Shown: positions 45,626 through 56,702 of the stretch, piece after piece
Layout: each line of letters begins with the position of its first letter
How positions within the stretch are numbered: the stretch's first letter is position 1
Source: Campanula takesimana
Taxonomy: Eukaryota > Streptophyta > Magnoliopsida > Asterales > Campanulaceae
Assembly: GCA_026119855.1 (NCBI GenBank)
Contig: JAOWBW010000360.1
Span: 186,001 to 250,000, forward strand
Direction of reading: 5' to 3'
Length of the DNA stretch: 64,000 nt
Translations under genes and position numbers: made by a program
Notes under the pieces: model-generated
What the model saw: the letters and a program-made list of their open reading frames with translations, nothing else
What the model was told of the DNA's origin: nothing
Databases searched by the model: none

Positions 45626-46932
45626 TGATGGATCGATTTTATCATATATTATCTCTACATTTTCATATTATTTTTTATGGACTTTTGATGTAATTTAGAA
45701 TAGTTTAATGAAATTTTTGGTCTATTTGTATTTGAGGAACTTTGTGAGAATTTGTGCATTTTGAGACTCTTTCCAGTGTTATTATTGTTTTTTATGTAAT
45801 TGCAAAGTCCTAGTGCTTTAGTGTTGAAGACCATGATTGCTTAAGTCAAAGTCCAAGTCAAAAGTCAACTGTCCAAGTCAGCAGTCAACAGTCAAAGCCA
45901 AGCAGAAAAAGAAGAAGAAGACTGGAAAAGCAAGTAAGGCGCCCTCTCGGTTTAAGTCAAGCACCCGCTCGCTCAAGCGCCCGCGTGCCTATCTGCAAGC
46001 GCCCGCGTGAATTAAAGTAGCAAAACGGCCCAACGTACTGGTCACTGGAGCGCCCGCCTGCATGACTCCAGGCGCCCGCCTGCTACCCTCGCCAGGAATT
46101 TCGGGATTTTATTATTTTTTACTATTTGGTTAATTCCTTCTCGGTTTTGGACTCTTCAAAGCGTAATATCCAGGTTTATGGTTTTGAATTATTTTCTTGT
46201 GATGTTTGCTATGAGTATGAGTAACTAAATTCCTTGGTTTGCGGATTGGTTGTGAACGATTGCATGATCTTTATGTTATGAGATGATAATCGTAGTTTTA
46301 GTTTAACACAATAGATTCAATTCCATTTTTGGGTTTCAATTATATTGATAGATATTTTTGGCTCTTTAACTATTAGGATTTGATTTCTTGCACTTGCGTG
46401 GAGAGTCAAACATAGCCATTGTTGTGTTAAATAGTCTGGATCTTGGACCTTGCGGAAAAAGAGACAAACTAGGTTTTTATGTTCTTTGAAACATAATAAA
46501 TTCTGTGTGTTTTAATTGGACCTTGCGGAAGAATTAATTTACATAGGATAATAGAATTGCAATCCAGTCACCTAACCGTCTCAATTCTTAAATAAGTGAA
46601 TGAACCCTAAAATCAAGATTATTTCTTATATCATCAAAATAGAATAAAGAGAGTGTAATTGTGATCACCAATCCGTGAACTGCTTGTTCTCTCTTGGTTT
46701 AAATCTTTGATTTCTTGTGCTAGTTAAGTTAGTTGTTTTTATTGTTTAGTAGTTAAAAGTAGTGTAATTAAAAATCAAATCAAAAGCCCCTTCTTTGGTT
46801 ACTCTTTACATTAATTAAATCAACTTGTTTATCCACGAGTCTCTGTGGTTCGACCCTTACTTTTGTATACTGCTGCTTCGGCACTTGTACACTTGCAAGG
46901 TATTTTTATTACATAGTGGATTTTATCCATCA
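45626..46932 (+). repeat. Athila 3' LTR
   Basis: A 1307-bp LTR with perfect 8-bp inverted ends (TGATGGAT and ATCCATCA). GTCTCTGTGGTTCGACCC near 46838 is a phrase typical of Athila LTR ends. A cluster of GCGCCCGC and GCACCCGC motifs lies at 45938-46090. There is no partner LTR in the window, because the 5' part of the element has been replaced by the Tat-like sequence. Confidence 0.8.
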
Positions 46933-48074
46933 CTAAGAGAAATCAGATTCTTCGTCATATGCGGAACGTGTCGAACCTCGTTCAAAGTGACAACCCAACC
47001 ATCATGAGTCCTGACCTTGATCGAACCAATACCGACAACCCTGCAGACTTCACTGTTAGCCATGCTTATATCACCGCCAACTATCTGCCTATAACCGGTA
47101 AACCATTCTCTCATAGGACTAATATGGTAAGACTCTCCTGAATCAAGAATCCACGCATCAGATGCGCATGCTGATTCTGATGTTACTAGAGCATAATCCT
47201 CATCTGAACTACAATCTCTAGCCGTCATGGCCTCTGCTGTGACTGGTGCCTTGCCTTGCTTCTTTCTGGGGCAGTCGAACTTCCAATGCCCCTTCTCTTT
47301 GCAGAAATTACAGATATCCCCAGGCTTTGGACCCTTCTTGTGTGAAGAATTACTTTTATTGTTCTTCCTCCCACTAGAACCCCTGCTGTTACTACTACTA
47401 GCAACCAAACCTGATAACTGGGTACCTGTCTCATTCCCACTCGCCTTTCGGCGTAACTCTCTCGTCTTGAGAGAAGTTTTCACTTCCTCTAGAGAGATAC
47501 CATCTTTATGATTTATGCACGAGTCGACATAATGTTCATAAGACATAGGTAAAGATACTAAAAGTTGCAAGGCTGCATCCTCGTCTTCCACAACTACTCC
47601 TATATTACGTAGTTCAAGTAATGTAGAAGTAAATCTGTCAAGATGATCATTTATGGGCGTACCTTCAGTCATCCGACAATCATACAGCTTCTTCTTTAGG
47701 TATAACTTGTTGGTCAATGAACGTGTCATGTACATATCTTCCAACATTAACCAAAGATCGCTTCCGGAGTCTGTTCCTGCAACATTGTTTAGGATCTCAT
47801 CATCCAACTGTCTGACGATCTTGGCGTGAGCCTTCTGATCCAACTTCTTCAATGCCGCCGCCTCCTTCACTGTTGCTTGCTTGTCCTTCTCTGACTGTTC
47901 TGCTGTACCTTCTGTGGTGACTGCCTTACCCTTGGGATCCTTGCGATCCCTGATTGCAATCTCCAACGGTTCCCATAAATCTTTGTCAATCAACAAAGCC
48001 TTCATCTTGATCTGCCAGAGAGAAAAACTATTCTTCCCATTGAACTTGTTGATCGAATCTACTCCTTGACCCAT
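46933..48074 (-). pseudogene. Copia 3 gag and protease, truncated
   Basis: A minus-strand frame of about 380 codons starts at ATG 48072-48074 (MGQGVDSINKFNGKN); open sequence extends further upstream to 48152. Gag follows (SLWQIKMKALLIDKDLWEPL, DHLDRFTSTLLELRNIG, LLVSLPMSYEHYV) with zinc knuckle CNFCKEKGHWKFDC. The protease site reads DSGESYHI, with Glu where Ala or Gly is usual, so catalysis is unlikely. The frame is cut after LISLS at the Athila LTR boundary. The element is distinct from Copia 1 and 2, probably of the Tork/Tnt1 type. Confidence 0.88.
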
Positions 48075-48139
48075 CTTCTTGTTCTCTGCAGCGGAATCCC
48101 TGAACCTCCAACCACGAACCAAAGCTCTGATAAACCAGA

Positions 48140-48152
48140 GCTCTGATACCAC
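48140..48152 (-). other. Primer binding site, initiator tRNA-Met (Copia 3)
   Basis: On the minus strand GTGGTATCAGAGC follows the LTR end TCTAACA after one base. It lies upstream of the gag frame in the expected order. Confidence 0.85.
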
Positions 48153-48153
48153 T

Positions 48154-48849
48154 TGTTAGAGCAATTGAACAAGACTTGATAAGAAAATAGAGCGATCACA
48201 AGAACACAGATAGACGTGGTTCACCAACTTAGCTACGTCCACGGGGAGGGGAGAGAATATTTTTATCACTGGAGAAACGATTACAAGATCTCACTATTAC
48301 TGCTACACGAATTATTGATCACAATAATTCCTGACTGTGTAACTGTAGAATTACAGACCTTCTCTGAGCACTCTAATAATTTGTCTATGACAATCTGAGG
48401 TGTAATTTTGATCTAAACTAATGGCCTCTATTTATACCAGTAAAGTCTATCTCAAAATCTGCGAGGAACTTGGAATTCTAGTCCTAAACTGACCCGAAAA
48501 CCTTCCTCTCTGCGAAACTGTCCGTCGTCTGAAATCCTGCTGCAAATTGGTCTCTGGTCCGCCCGGGTCTCTCTGTTGGTCCGCCCGGATCACCACTGGT
48601 CCGCCTGGACTGATTCCTACACCCGCCCGGACCCCAAAAGCTAATTTCCGACGTCCAATTTCCGATTCGCCTTTTCTCCTAGGTCCGGTCGGGTCTTCAT
48701 CCTTGGTGCGCCCGGACCCCCCTTTGGTCCGGCCGGGTCTTTCACCTGGTCCGCCCGGACCTCCTGTGCTGCTGTCCCGGAATTACGAAATCTTCCTATT
48801 GTTTAATCCTTTAACTCGGCGTCCCAAATTCAAAGGCATTAACCCAACA
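48154..48849 (-). repeat. 5' LTR of Copia 3
   Basis: A 696-bp segment on the minus strand runs from TGTTGGGTTAATG to GCTCTAACA. A TATA box (GGTATAAATAG) is at 48428-48438. Upstream in the element's sense lie about eight copies of GGTCCGCCCGGAC-like dyads (48556-48772). The ends are inferred from termini and primer site, because the partner LTR is absent. Confidence 0.78.
48556..48772 (-). repeat. GTCCG-CC-CGGAC dyad cluster in the Copia 3 LTR
   Basis: About eight imperfect copies of GGTCCGCCCGGACC are irregularly spaced by 15-40 bases. Most have GTCCG and CGGAC or CGGGT half-sites. They lie upstream of the TATA box at 48428-48438 in the direction of transcription. Confidence 0.8.
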
Positions 48850-50336
48850 CAAACAAATAGTCATATACTTGTATGTGTATTTCGGTAAACAATAAGCATG
48901 ACCATCCTTTTCATTTCTCACGCATAAACCATATCTGAGCCGGCATTCATTTATGGGAATATAATACCAAAACCACCATTTTTACTTTCCACAACAATCA
49001 TAAACCACCGTCACTTTATGAGATTTAAAATCTATTACCATGCATATTATTTAGAGGCATAACTTAATTATTCACAGCAATATTCTAGATTCACTAATTT
49101 AGCAAAACAAGTCAGAAATCACTACATATAAACTTAGGCGACATGCTCTAGGATCCATCATGTGGCGCCCTCATGCCTCATATTTTTACTTTCCACAACT
49201 ATCATATTATCAAAACATTAAGTAATCATGTAGTTAATCATGCAAACACATATCTCACGAGTGTAACACACAAGCATATGCATAACATCAAGTCAAGTTA
49301 AGACTCCCTTTTGTCCAAGAATGCCACACAAAATTTCATGCCGCCAGAACATCATATTTTTCATAAGATTGATGTTACGAGAGATATTTTTTCACAAGTT
49401 TCTTAGTGTCCCTTACTTAATGAATTTTTGTTTTGAAAATTTTACCAAAAACCTTATTTCTAACGGGATGCATCCCTTATTCCCATGAAGCCCCCGACTC
49501 CCTTTAAAAAAGTGAGGTTGTCTTTAGGCCACCTTACTCCAAGGTATTCTTCCTGCACGTATAAACATAACTTTAAGTCAAAAGCTTTTATTTTGCTGTG
49601 AAAATTCTTTCATCCATCCTCTACCATGTGCAAATCTCATGCCATATCACGTGCTTTTCACGTGCCCTTGCCAACTGGCACTCCTTGATTGGTTTTGTTA
49701 CGCAAGTTCCATGCCTGCACATCCAAATACTCAAGTATAACATATTTAGTGGGGTACACCCTCGCCACACTTTATACACCCTTTTCCATTAAGTTGCTGG
49801 CGACATAGGCCCCCCGCCTCATGTCGCCCTTCTATCCGTCTAAGTCCTTATGAAGTCCAATTCCCTCGTTATTTTGTCATGTCGCTCACGCCTTTAGCCA
49901 TTTCATTTATGCCGCCCTTTGGTACTTCCGCGAGATATTTTAAGCCTTTCCAGGCCCATAGTTATATATCCCCTTTATATATCCCATTATTTATCAAAGG
50001 CCCAAATTCCATAGTCTCGGCCCAGTTCTCCTATACTTGTCTGGATCCTTTCCCAGGCCTAACTTAATAACAATTACCAAATCCAAATCCAAATCCTTAT
50101 TTTCGGCATGGTAGCCCCCAAGTTCTTGGCGAGATCCATTTATAGTCAAAGACGAGAAATTCATTATTCCCAACGTCTTCTTCCCGCTACGATGTCATTC
50201 TAGTGCCTTTTTATCCCGGTGTCGGTCACTTTATCCTTATTTTGATTTTGATTCCAATCCACAATATCATGTTATCACTATGGTTCTAGACGCATTAGCG
50301 ACACCGCTATGATTCCCGCCATATCCGTGGTATTAT
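48850..50336. other. AT-rich non-coding region, possible LTR
   Basis: No gene is seen. Phrases built on GGCGACAT or ATGTCGCC occur (inverted pair at about 49798-49828), with TATA-like TTATATATCCC near 49963-49985. The style is that of retroelement LTR or untranslated sequence, but no ends can be fixed. Confidence 0.4.
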
Positions 50337-50530
50337 GATATCGCCGCCAAACAGCTTGTGTCCTAACATCTTTTCCATGATGTCGCTGCCAAACAGCTTG
50401 ATTCCTGACATCTTTTCCACGATGTCGCTGCCAAACAGCTTGTTTCCTGACATCTTTTCTATGATGTCGCTGCCAAACAACTTGATTCCTGACATCTTTT
50501 CCACGATGTCGCTGCCAAACAGCTTGTCGT
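50337..50530. repeat. 42-bp minisatellite, 5 copies
   Basis: Units are GATGTCGCTGCCAAACAGCT, then TGATTCCTGACATCTTTTCC plus two bases. The period is exactly 42, with starts at 50337, 50379, 50421, 50463 and 50505. Open frames here are products of the period. Confidence 0.9.
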
Positions 50531-51172
50531 GATGGTTTCAACCATGTCCATGTCATCATGATAGCTCCAGCTATGTCCATAGTATCGCTATGGTTCCAAC
50601 CATGTCAGCGGCATCGTGATGGTTTTAGCCTATCACAGCATCGCTATGGTTCCAGCCATGTCAGCGGCATCGTGATGGTTCCCGCCTATCACGGCATTGT
50701 GATGGCTTTCGCCATACGGCATCGTGATGGTTCCCGCCTATCACGGCATCGTGATGGCTTTCGCCATGTCCACTGAATTGTGATGGTTCCCGCCTATCAC
50801 GGCATCGCTATGGTTTCGGCCATGTCAGCGGCATCGTGATGGTTCCAACCTATCACGGCATCGCTATGGTTCCAGCCATGTTAGTAGCATCGTGATGGTT
50901 CCCGCCTATCACGGCATCGTGATGGCTTTCGCCATGTCCACGGCATCGTGATGGTTCCCGCCTATCACGGAATCATGATGGCTTTCGCCATGTCCACGGC
51001 GTCATGATGGTTCCCGCATATCACGGCATCGTGATGGCTTTCGCCATGTCCATGGAATCATGACGGTTCCCGCCTATCATGGCATCGTGATGGATTTCAC
51101 CATGTCCACGGCATCGTGATGGTTCCCGCCTATCACGGCATCGCTATGGTTCCGGCCATGTCAGCGGAATAA
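50531..51172. repeat. Minisatellite, 28-bp half-units, about 11 double units
   Basis: Half-units GGCATCGTGATGGTTCCCGC plus CTATCAC alternate with GGCATCGTGATGGCTTTCGC plus CATGTCCAC, giving a double unit of about 56 bp. GTGATAGGC/CCTATCAC-type inverted pairing is possible within units. Confidence 0.88.
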
Positions 51173-51189
51173 TGAGCCAAGTAACTCGA

Positions 51190-51303
51190 CAGTTCGGGAT
51201 GTGAGCCCCAACAGAGCGGGATGTGAGCCCCAACAGTTCGGGATGTGAGCCCCAACAGAGTGGGATGTGAGCCCCAACAGTTCGGGATGTGAGCCCCAAC
51301 AGT
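51190..51303. repeat. 21-22-bp minisatellite, 5 copies
   Basis: Units are CAGTTCGGGATGTGAGCCCC plus AA. Alternate units read AGAGCGGGATG or AGAGTGGGATG in place of AGTTCGGGATG, so a two-unit repeat was amplified. Confidence 0.9.
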
Positions 51304-54300
51304 TCCATTTCCATGCCACAAGAGATTTTAAATTTGATCACTAGACTTTCATAACAATATAATCCCACTGTCTCGAGGTGCCAACAAGATACTAGTTCCA
51401 TTCCTAGTAATGCAAACGACATTGAAGTCCGAGATTCATAAGAGATAATCATATATCCAAGTGTCCCACATAACAAGATAGCCTCATCTTCAAAAATTTC
51501 CAAAATAAATGGTTTTTTACTTCACGTAAAATGAGAAAATACTCAAGGACTATCACATGTACTTTTCACTTTCTAACACAAAACATGACAATTATCTCAT
51601 GCTTGTCACCATAATTTAAGTCATCCCACGATCCCAAGCATAAAGCATGCCATTATTTTTTATTTTATTATTTTTTATTTTTTTTTAACCTAGCCACTTT
51701 TCCTTTCCATTGGTGACATTCTCATAAAATCCCTCAGAATTTCTCATATAAACAAATAACATCCCCTTGCACATTTATAACCGCTAAACACTAATGTTCT
51801 TGTGCCGCAATTTCCTTTTATTTGTTCCAATCCAAGTACTAGCAAACGATTTACTAATGTATCACTTTTTCAAATTAAACTATTATATTTATATATAACT
51901 GTAATGTCGGCACGAAACAGGAAACATGTTCCAATAACAAGCTATCAGATTTATTCACTTTCAACAAGTATTTCCATATCTAGTCCAATATATTTCTAAG
52001 GACATGTTTCGCATCATATAACAGTCTTGCCTTTTTATCAATAAACATATGACCCATTATGCAAACCGACAAGCATACCCCTTGTTATCATATTTGATGA
52101 TCATACATTTTATATATTCCCGTGACTTAGGTTTCAATATAACTATCCACCCCAATTTCAATAGTCATAGCATTTACTTTTCCATATAATCACTAGTGAC
52201 AAAGTTGCAAAAATATCATTCCTTAACTCAAATACGCATAATGATACACATGTGCAATTTTTGCCATTGCTTACCCTTCTAAGCATGCCTTCATGTTATC
52301 AAATAATAAAGTCATAGAAATACCTCAAGCATAAATAACAAGAATGGAGAGAAGTAACCTGATGGAAATTGGCGGATTTTCACGAAAATCATTGTTATCA
52401 AGATAATCTTTCCATACCCCCTTCAAAAAAGAAAGCTTGTCTTTAGACAGCCTTGCCGTTTATTCGCTTTAGTTTCACGTCCCTTCGTTCAATACTCCTT
52501 TAATTCTTGAGGAACCGAAGAAGATTCCTTAGATATAATACCTACAAGTCATAACGAGCCATCATTTGTAAATCAAGTAGAAAATGGTTCTCTTCCATTT
52601 AATAATACTATGTGCTAACTGTGTACAAGTGTGTCAGTTTATACATATCCTTCGCACTTTAACAAGAGCCTGTTACGTAATTCAAGCATTTCCAATAATA
52701 TTTTCCCACTGTAAATCATTCAAGCATAAAATACTTCATTGCACAATATTCCATTCAACTTGCTAATATATCATATATTCTCTCCGTCCCAGTTTTTACT
52801 TTCAAGCACAGTATATCCCATTTGTAAAAGAAAGCAAGTATATATTGAATCATGCCAAGATACAATTAGACGCATATCCCTTATACTCCAAATACTTAAA
52901 TTCTCAACGTATTTCCTACTATTTTTTTATCAACATAAATAAGTAAGTTAACACAAGCCACTTTCAATATCAAAGCATGCATGATTGTACATTCCTTTAT
53001 TCCATTTGAATTGAGCACCAATTTTTGCCATTTCATAATTTCTTTTTCATTCATACAAATCAATATTATTGCATGCTATTTGCTAATTTAGCAACTTTTC
53101 ATGATCAAAAGTACAATTGAACTATTGCCACAAAAGTCATCTAGTCGGCTACTAACGCAAGTTCCCATATTTATTGCCCACTCCGTTCCCACAAATAGTC
53201 CATGTTTGAAAAACAAACTCATTAATTTTGTAACTTTATCCCTTTGTATTTCTTACATATATATACACAAACACGCCCACAAACAAATTAAATATATATC
53301 CACAAGTACCTCCCAAATATCTGGTTTAAAGTATGTTTAATTGTTTACTAATTTAAAAGCTAATATAGAAGGAGAGAAGTGATAAGCTTCGTTCCCGAAA
53401 CAGGAATTTCTAGGCACGATTACCAAATAGAAGGTTGGACAATTTGAGTGGATGCAGGAACTAGATATATAGACACATACATACAATATTACTCCCTTAT
53501 CTCCAGAAAGCCTAATACTCCATCCCAAAGACAGAGTACAACTTCTTTGTTTGTCTTAAGATTCCCAACAGAAGTCATAATACTAAAGTTAGAGAATAAA
53601 CTCAATACTCCACAAAATGCTCTCATGAAGCTATGCAAGGCTCTTTAAAGTGATATCTTTAAGGAGATTTACCAAACAGGTATCCTAGGAAATGAAAAAA
53701 AAAATGTTTAAAATGTTCTGACTTGACAAAGGTGAGACTCGTCTTCTGGCAGGGATTGTCAGACAACAAATCCAGATCTTTAAAAGCCAAATAGACAGCA
53801 GCCATCGAATTCCATCCAGATCTTCGGAAAAGAATTTCACAACCTCCCCAAACTGACTCTCATGTTTTCGATCTTCACACAAACCATCATCACCAACTCC
53901 ACCAAAGCAGATAACAGTCAACCCTTTCTTCTAGTTATCCCCTGACTTCCAGCATTTCAAAATGTATAATAGTCCATTGCATCACCCACTAAGACCCAAA
54001 TATAGCCAAAATATATTTAAATAACTTCTATTAAGAGAATGCATCGAATGAATATATTATCTCCATTTTCATTGCACATATACAGAAGTTCACAATGACT
54101 TAGCTCCGCTCCCTATTACGCTAATTGTCATCTAAAGAGGCATAACACAAAGAAACCAAATGAGATAGTCCAACCTGCTTCTAATTAGTTTGCTCTTAAT
54201 GAAGCAACTAGCTATATTATTATGAGACAGTCTTTAATCGCTATAGAGCATCTCCCCTTTCAATTTGTTTTTTTTTTTTTTAGTCACCCAGTTCAGTTTC

Positions 54301-54700
54301 TTTTTAAGTCAGCCTGGCCTTAATATTGATTTATTTCTCCACTTTGACTAATCATGTTAATCCTTGCAGAGAACCTATAATTTTCTAATTCATATATCAC
54401 CATGTGCACCCTATCAGAACAAGATATTGAAAATTGTCGGGAGATCCTATTCATACTGTAATCCATTCCCTGTATTTCACTTAACACGCACGTTATCCTA
54501 TGCAGATAGAGTATGTGTTTTTCCATGCATGAGTTAAATTCGAAAGCGGATATGGAATGAACACACCTGATTTTTCATTTTGGTGCGAGGAAGGTATCAG
54601 CACTTTCCATCAATTTTGCTCCGAGATTTCATTAGCTTCCGTTTCAATTCATTTTACTGATATCCTTGCTTTAAGCGGTATCCCCGACTCAGTGATAAAC
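51304..54700. other. AT-rich non-coding region, no gene seen
   Basis: I find no coding region that I can support. An open frame at 53685-53921 (minus) contains CFGGVGDDGLCEDRKHE but matches no family that I recognise. A segment near 52415-52460 resembles 49485-49535 (both contain TTGTCTTTAG between pyrimidine-rich flanks). Base composition suggests decayed retroelement. Confidence 0.45.
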
Positions 54701-54780
54701 CAATGTGGCGACAAGCCAATGTGGCGACAAGCCAGTGCAGCGACAAATCAATGCAGCGACAACTCGCGACTTGTCGCCCC
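54701..54780. repeat. Short GCGACA repeats with an inverted repeat
   Basis: Four imperfect units of about 15 bp (AATGTGGCGACAAGCC and variants) end in GCGACAACTCGCGACTTGTC plus GC. In that last block GCGACAA and TTGTCGC form an inverted repeat around a central TCGCGA palindrome. Confidence 0.75.
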
Positions 54781-54839
54781 ATTCTTGTACAATTTCCTGT
54801 TTTAGCTAGCGGGGTGTTGAGAGCATCCGAGCATATCCA

Positions 54840-55165
54840 ACTTTTCAACTCATTTCTTCTATCTCTCACAGGCATTTCATTAAACAGTTGGAGATCACCC
54901 AGGACATTATCAAGGAATTCAGCCAGACATTTCATCAAACACTTGGCGAGCACTCCCTATCTCTCCACATTTTCCATACAAATCAATCAAAGTGGAACCC
55001 ACAAACAAATCACTATCAACTCTGTACCTCATATTCAACCCGTGAATAGCCTGACCTTCCTTCAAACCCAAATCCGCATCGCAAGCTTCGACCAACGGCG
55101 GGAACGTATATTTGTCCGGAACAACGTGAAGAAATCGACAGAGTTGGTGATTAATTTCTGCTAAT
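54840..55165 (-). pseudogene. Pentatricopeptide-repeat (PPR) protein fragment
   Basis: Minus-strand frame 54919-55122 reads like plant PLS-type PPR repeats: PDKYTFPPLVEACDADLGLK, then EGQAIHGLNMRYRVDSDLFV, then GSTLIDLYGKCGEIGSARQV and FDEM. It ends in TGA at 54919-54921. Another frame just downstream has QLFNEMPVRDR, again a PPR motif, so a frameshift or deletion separates them. Upstream, a third frame has NSVDFFTLF, the usual preceding segment, again shifted. PPR proteins bind organellar RNA in plants. This fragment keeps at most two to three repeats and is a pseudogene. Confidence 0.85.
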
Positions 55166-56464
55166 GGAGTCGACCATCGTGGTTAGGGAGGTCCGATTTA
55201 AAAAATCGTCGGCGGGTACAGACCTGGCCGGAATCCAGTTTTACCGGTGCGAGCGTCAAATAACATCGTAGTTGTGAGGGGACGGCGATTGTACCAACGA
55301 TTCCTTCTGATGTTGTTGGAGAGAACTTGAAGGTGAGGAGATGAGAATGATGATCGCCGTCGTCGATTTTCCTTCCCGACCGATTTTCTCTGGTTTGGGG
55401 ATTTCCCTTCCCGATCGATTTTTCCCTTTCTCCGCGTATCTGGCCCTCTTTCTCTATTTTTTTTTTACCTTTTGATGCGACCTCTTTCGATTCCCGGCAA
55501 CGGAACCAATTGATGCGACCTCGTTTCTGGGCTGCAATCGGGTTCCATGCTTGTAGTCTAGAGCGGACGTCGGCCTTCTTCTCCGTCGTGACCTACACAC
55601 ATGAGCACCATGAACTAGGCCGGGGGCGACTCCGGCGGAAGCCCCTCCGGCGTGAGAATCAGCAACCAGTCTCAAAATAATCAAAGAAAATAGACCATAT
55701 CAAAAATGTGATGGTTCCTGTCTGTATTGTCCACCCACCTTTTGGATTAGGGATGTTGCTTATATAGCTTCCTCCTCAAGTGCCAATCATGTGACTCCCC
55801 CATGTCTTGAGCCTTAAGCTAAGATTTTTTCTAGGCCCATCCCATTTTGCTAAACTTCTTCATTAAACAAAAGCCCATAAGCCATTTTTGGGTCAATTGT
55901 ATAGTCAATAACCATTTACAATAAACTTAGTCCCAAATAATTTTATTATTGTAGCATCACAATTTAAATTTTCTTGTAAAATTGTTGTTACATTTGACTG
56001 TGAAAAGTGTTATTTTTTGAAAATGAAATTGTTACTTTTATCAGAACAGAGTATTACATCTTAGCTGATGAGCAGCTCTTTTCTGTGTAAAAAAAAAAAA
56101 AACCAACCATATCATGACCTATGTAGTTTTATTCGTCTCGTCGAGACGAACACAGCGATATTTTTAGTTTATTTTTCTGAGTTATAAATTTCAAGATATA
56201 GCATTTTAAAGTTATTTGGGTTTTTTTTTTTTTTAAGAAAGACACGTGTCGTGATCTGCGAAGTGGGAGGGCTGGATCCAACGGTTGGATGTAGCGGAGC
56301 AGGAGTGCGCGAGAAGCAACGGAACAAATTCTGGGCTTGCTGCACCCAAGACTTTGTCTTACCTCTATTAATTTTGAAAAAAATAAGTCTATTAGTGTAA
56401 AATTTACAATTTGAGAGTTTAGTGCAATTTGTCAAAATTTGTCCTATCTTAGCTAAAAGTAATA
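55166..56464. other. Non-coding region, no gene seen
   Basis: CG-richer DNA near 55190-55680, then AT-rich DNA. A TATA-like GCTTATATAGCTTCC is near 55756, but no gene follows that I can support. A perfect inverted repeat lies at 56131-56149. Confidence 0.4.
56131..56149. repeat. Perfect 19-bp inverted repeat
   Basis: TTCGTCTCG, then T, then CGAGACGAA. Nine-base arms with a one-base centre in otherwise AT-rich DNA. Confidence 0.8.
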
Positions 56465-56700
56465 CTCCCTCCGTCCCATTTTAAATTGCAAAATTTATCA
56501 TTTTGGTTGTCCCATAAAAATAGTAAAATCCAAAAATTAAAAGTTTTTACCCACTTGCATACTCATATCATCTAACCCACTAAATATTCTCTACCTCACT
56601 TTCTCTCTCCTACCAAGCTATCTACATTCACACCACATAACATTTTCCTTAATTTTCGTGCAAATACGGTTTTATGCAATTTGAAATGGGATTGAGGGAG
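56465..56700. mobile_element. Stowaway-type MITE
   Basis: A 236-bp element between TA dinucleotides (56463-56464 and 56701-56702). It starts CTCCCTCCGTCCCATTT and ends AAATGGGATTGAGGGAG. It is the better preserved relative of the MITE at 23718-23961. Non-coding. Confidence 0.9.
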
Positions 56701-56702
56701 TA

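Noticed and set aside
50278..50580. Repetitive open frames over the 42-bp array
   Set aside because: The period 42 is divisible by three; the frames are artefacts of the repeat.
49481..52460. Two similar segments (49485-49535 and 52415-52460) as a possible LTR pair
   Set aside because: Similarity is short and the flanks do not match; LTR ends, primer site and target duplications are not found.
52782..53530. CTCTCCGTCCC and ACTCCATCCC phrases as Stowaway ends
   Set aside because: No matching inverted ends or TA pairs at a suitable distance.
53685..53921. Minus-strand frame with CFGGVGDDGLCEDRKHE
   Set aside because: It looks somewhat protein-like, but I recognise no family and it has no context; not called as a gene.
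55454..55684. Minus-strand Arg-rich frame
   Set aside because: It is a GC-rich stretch with no conserved motif and no supporting signals.
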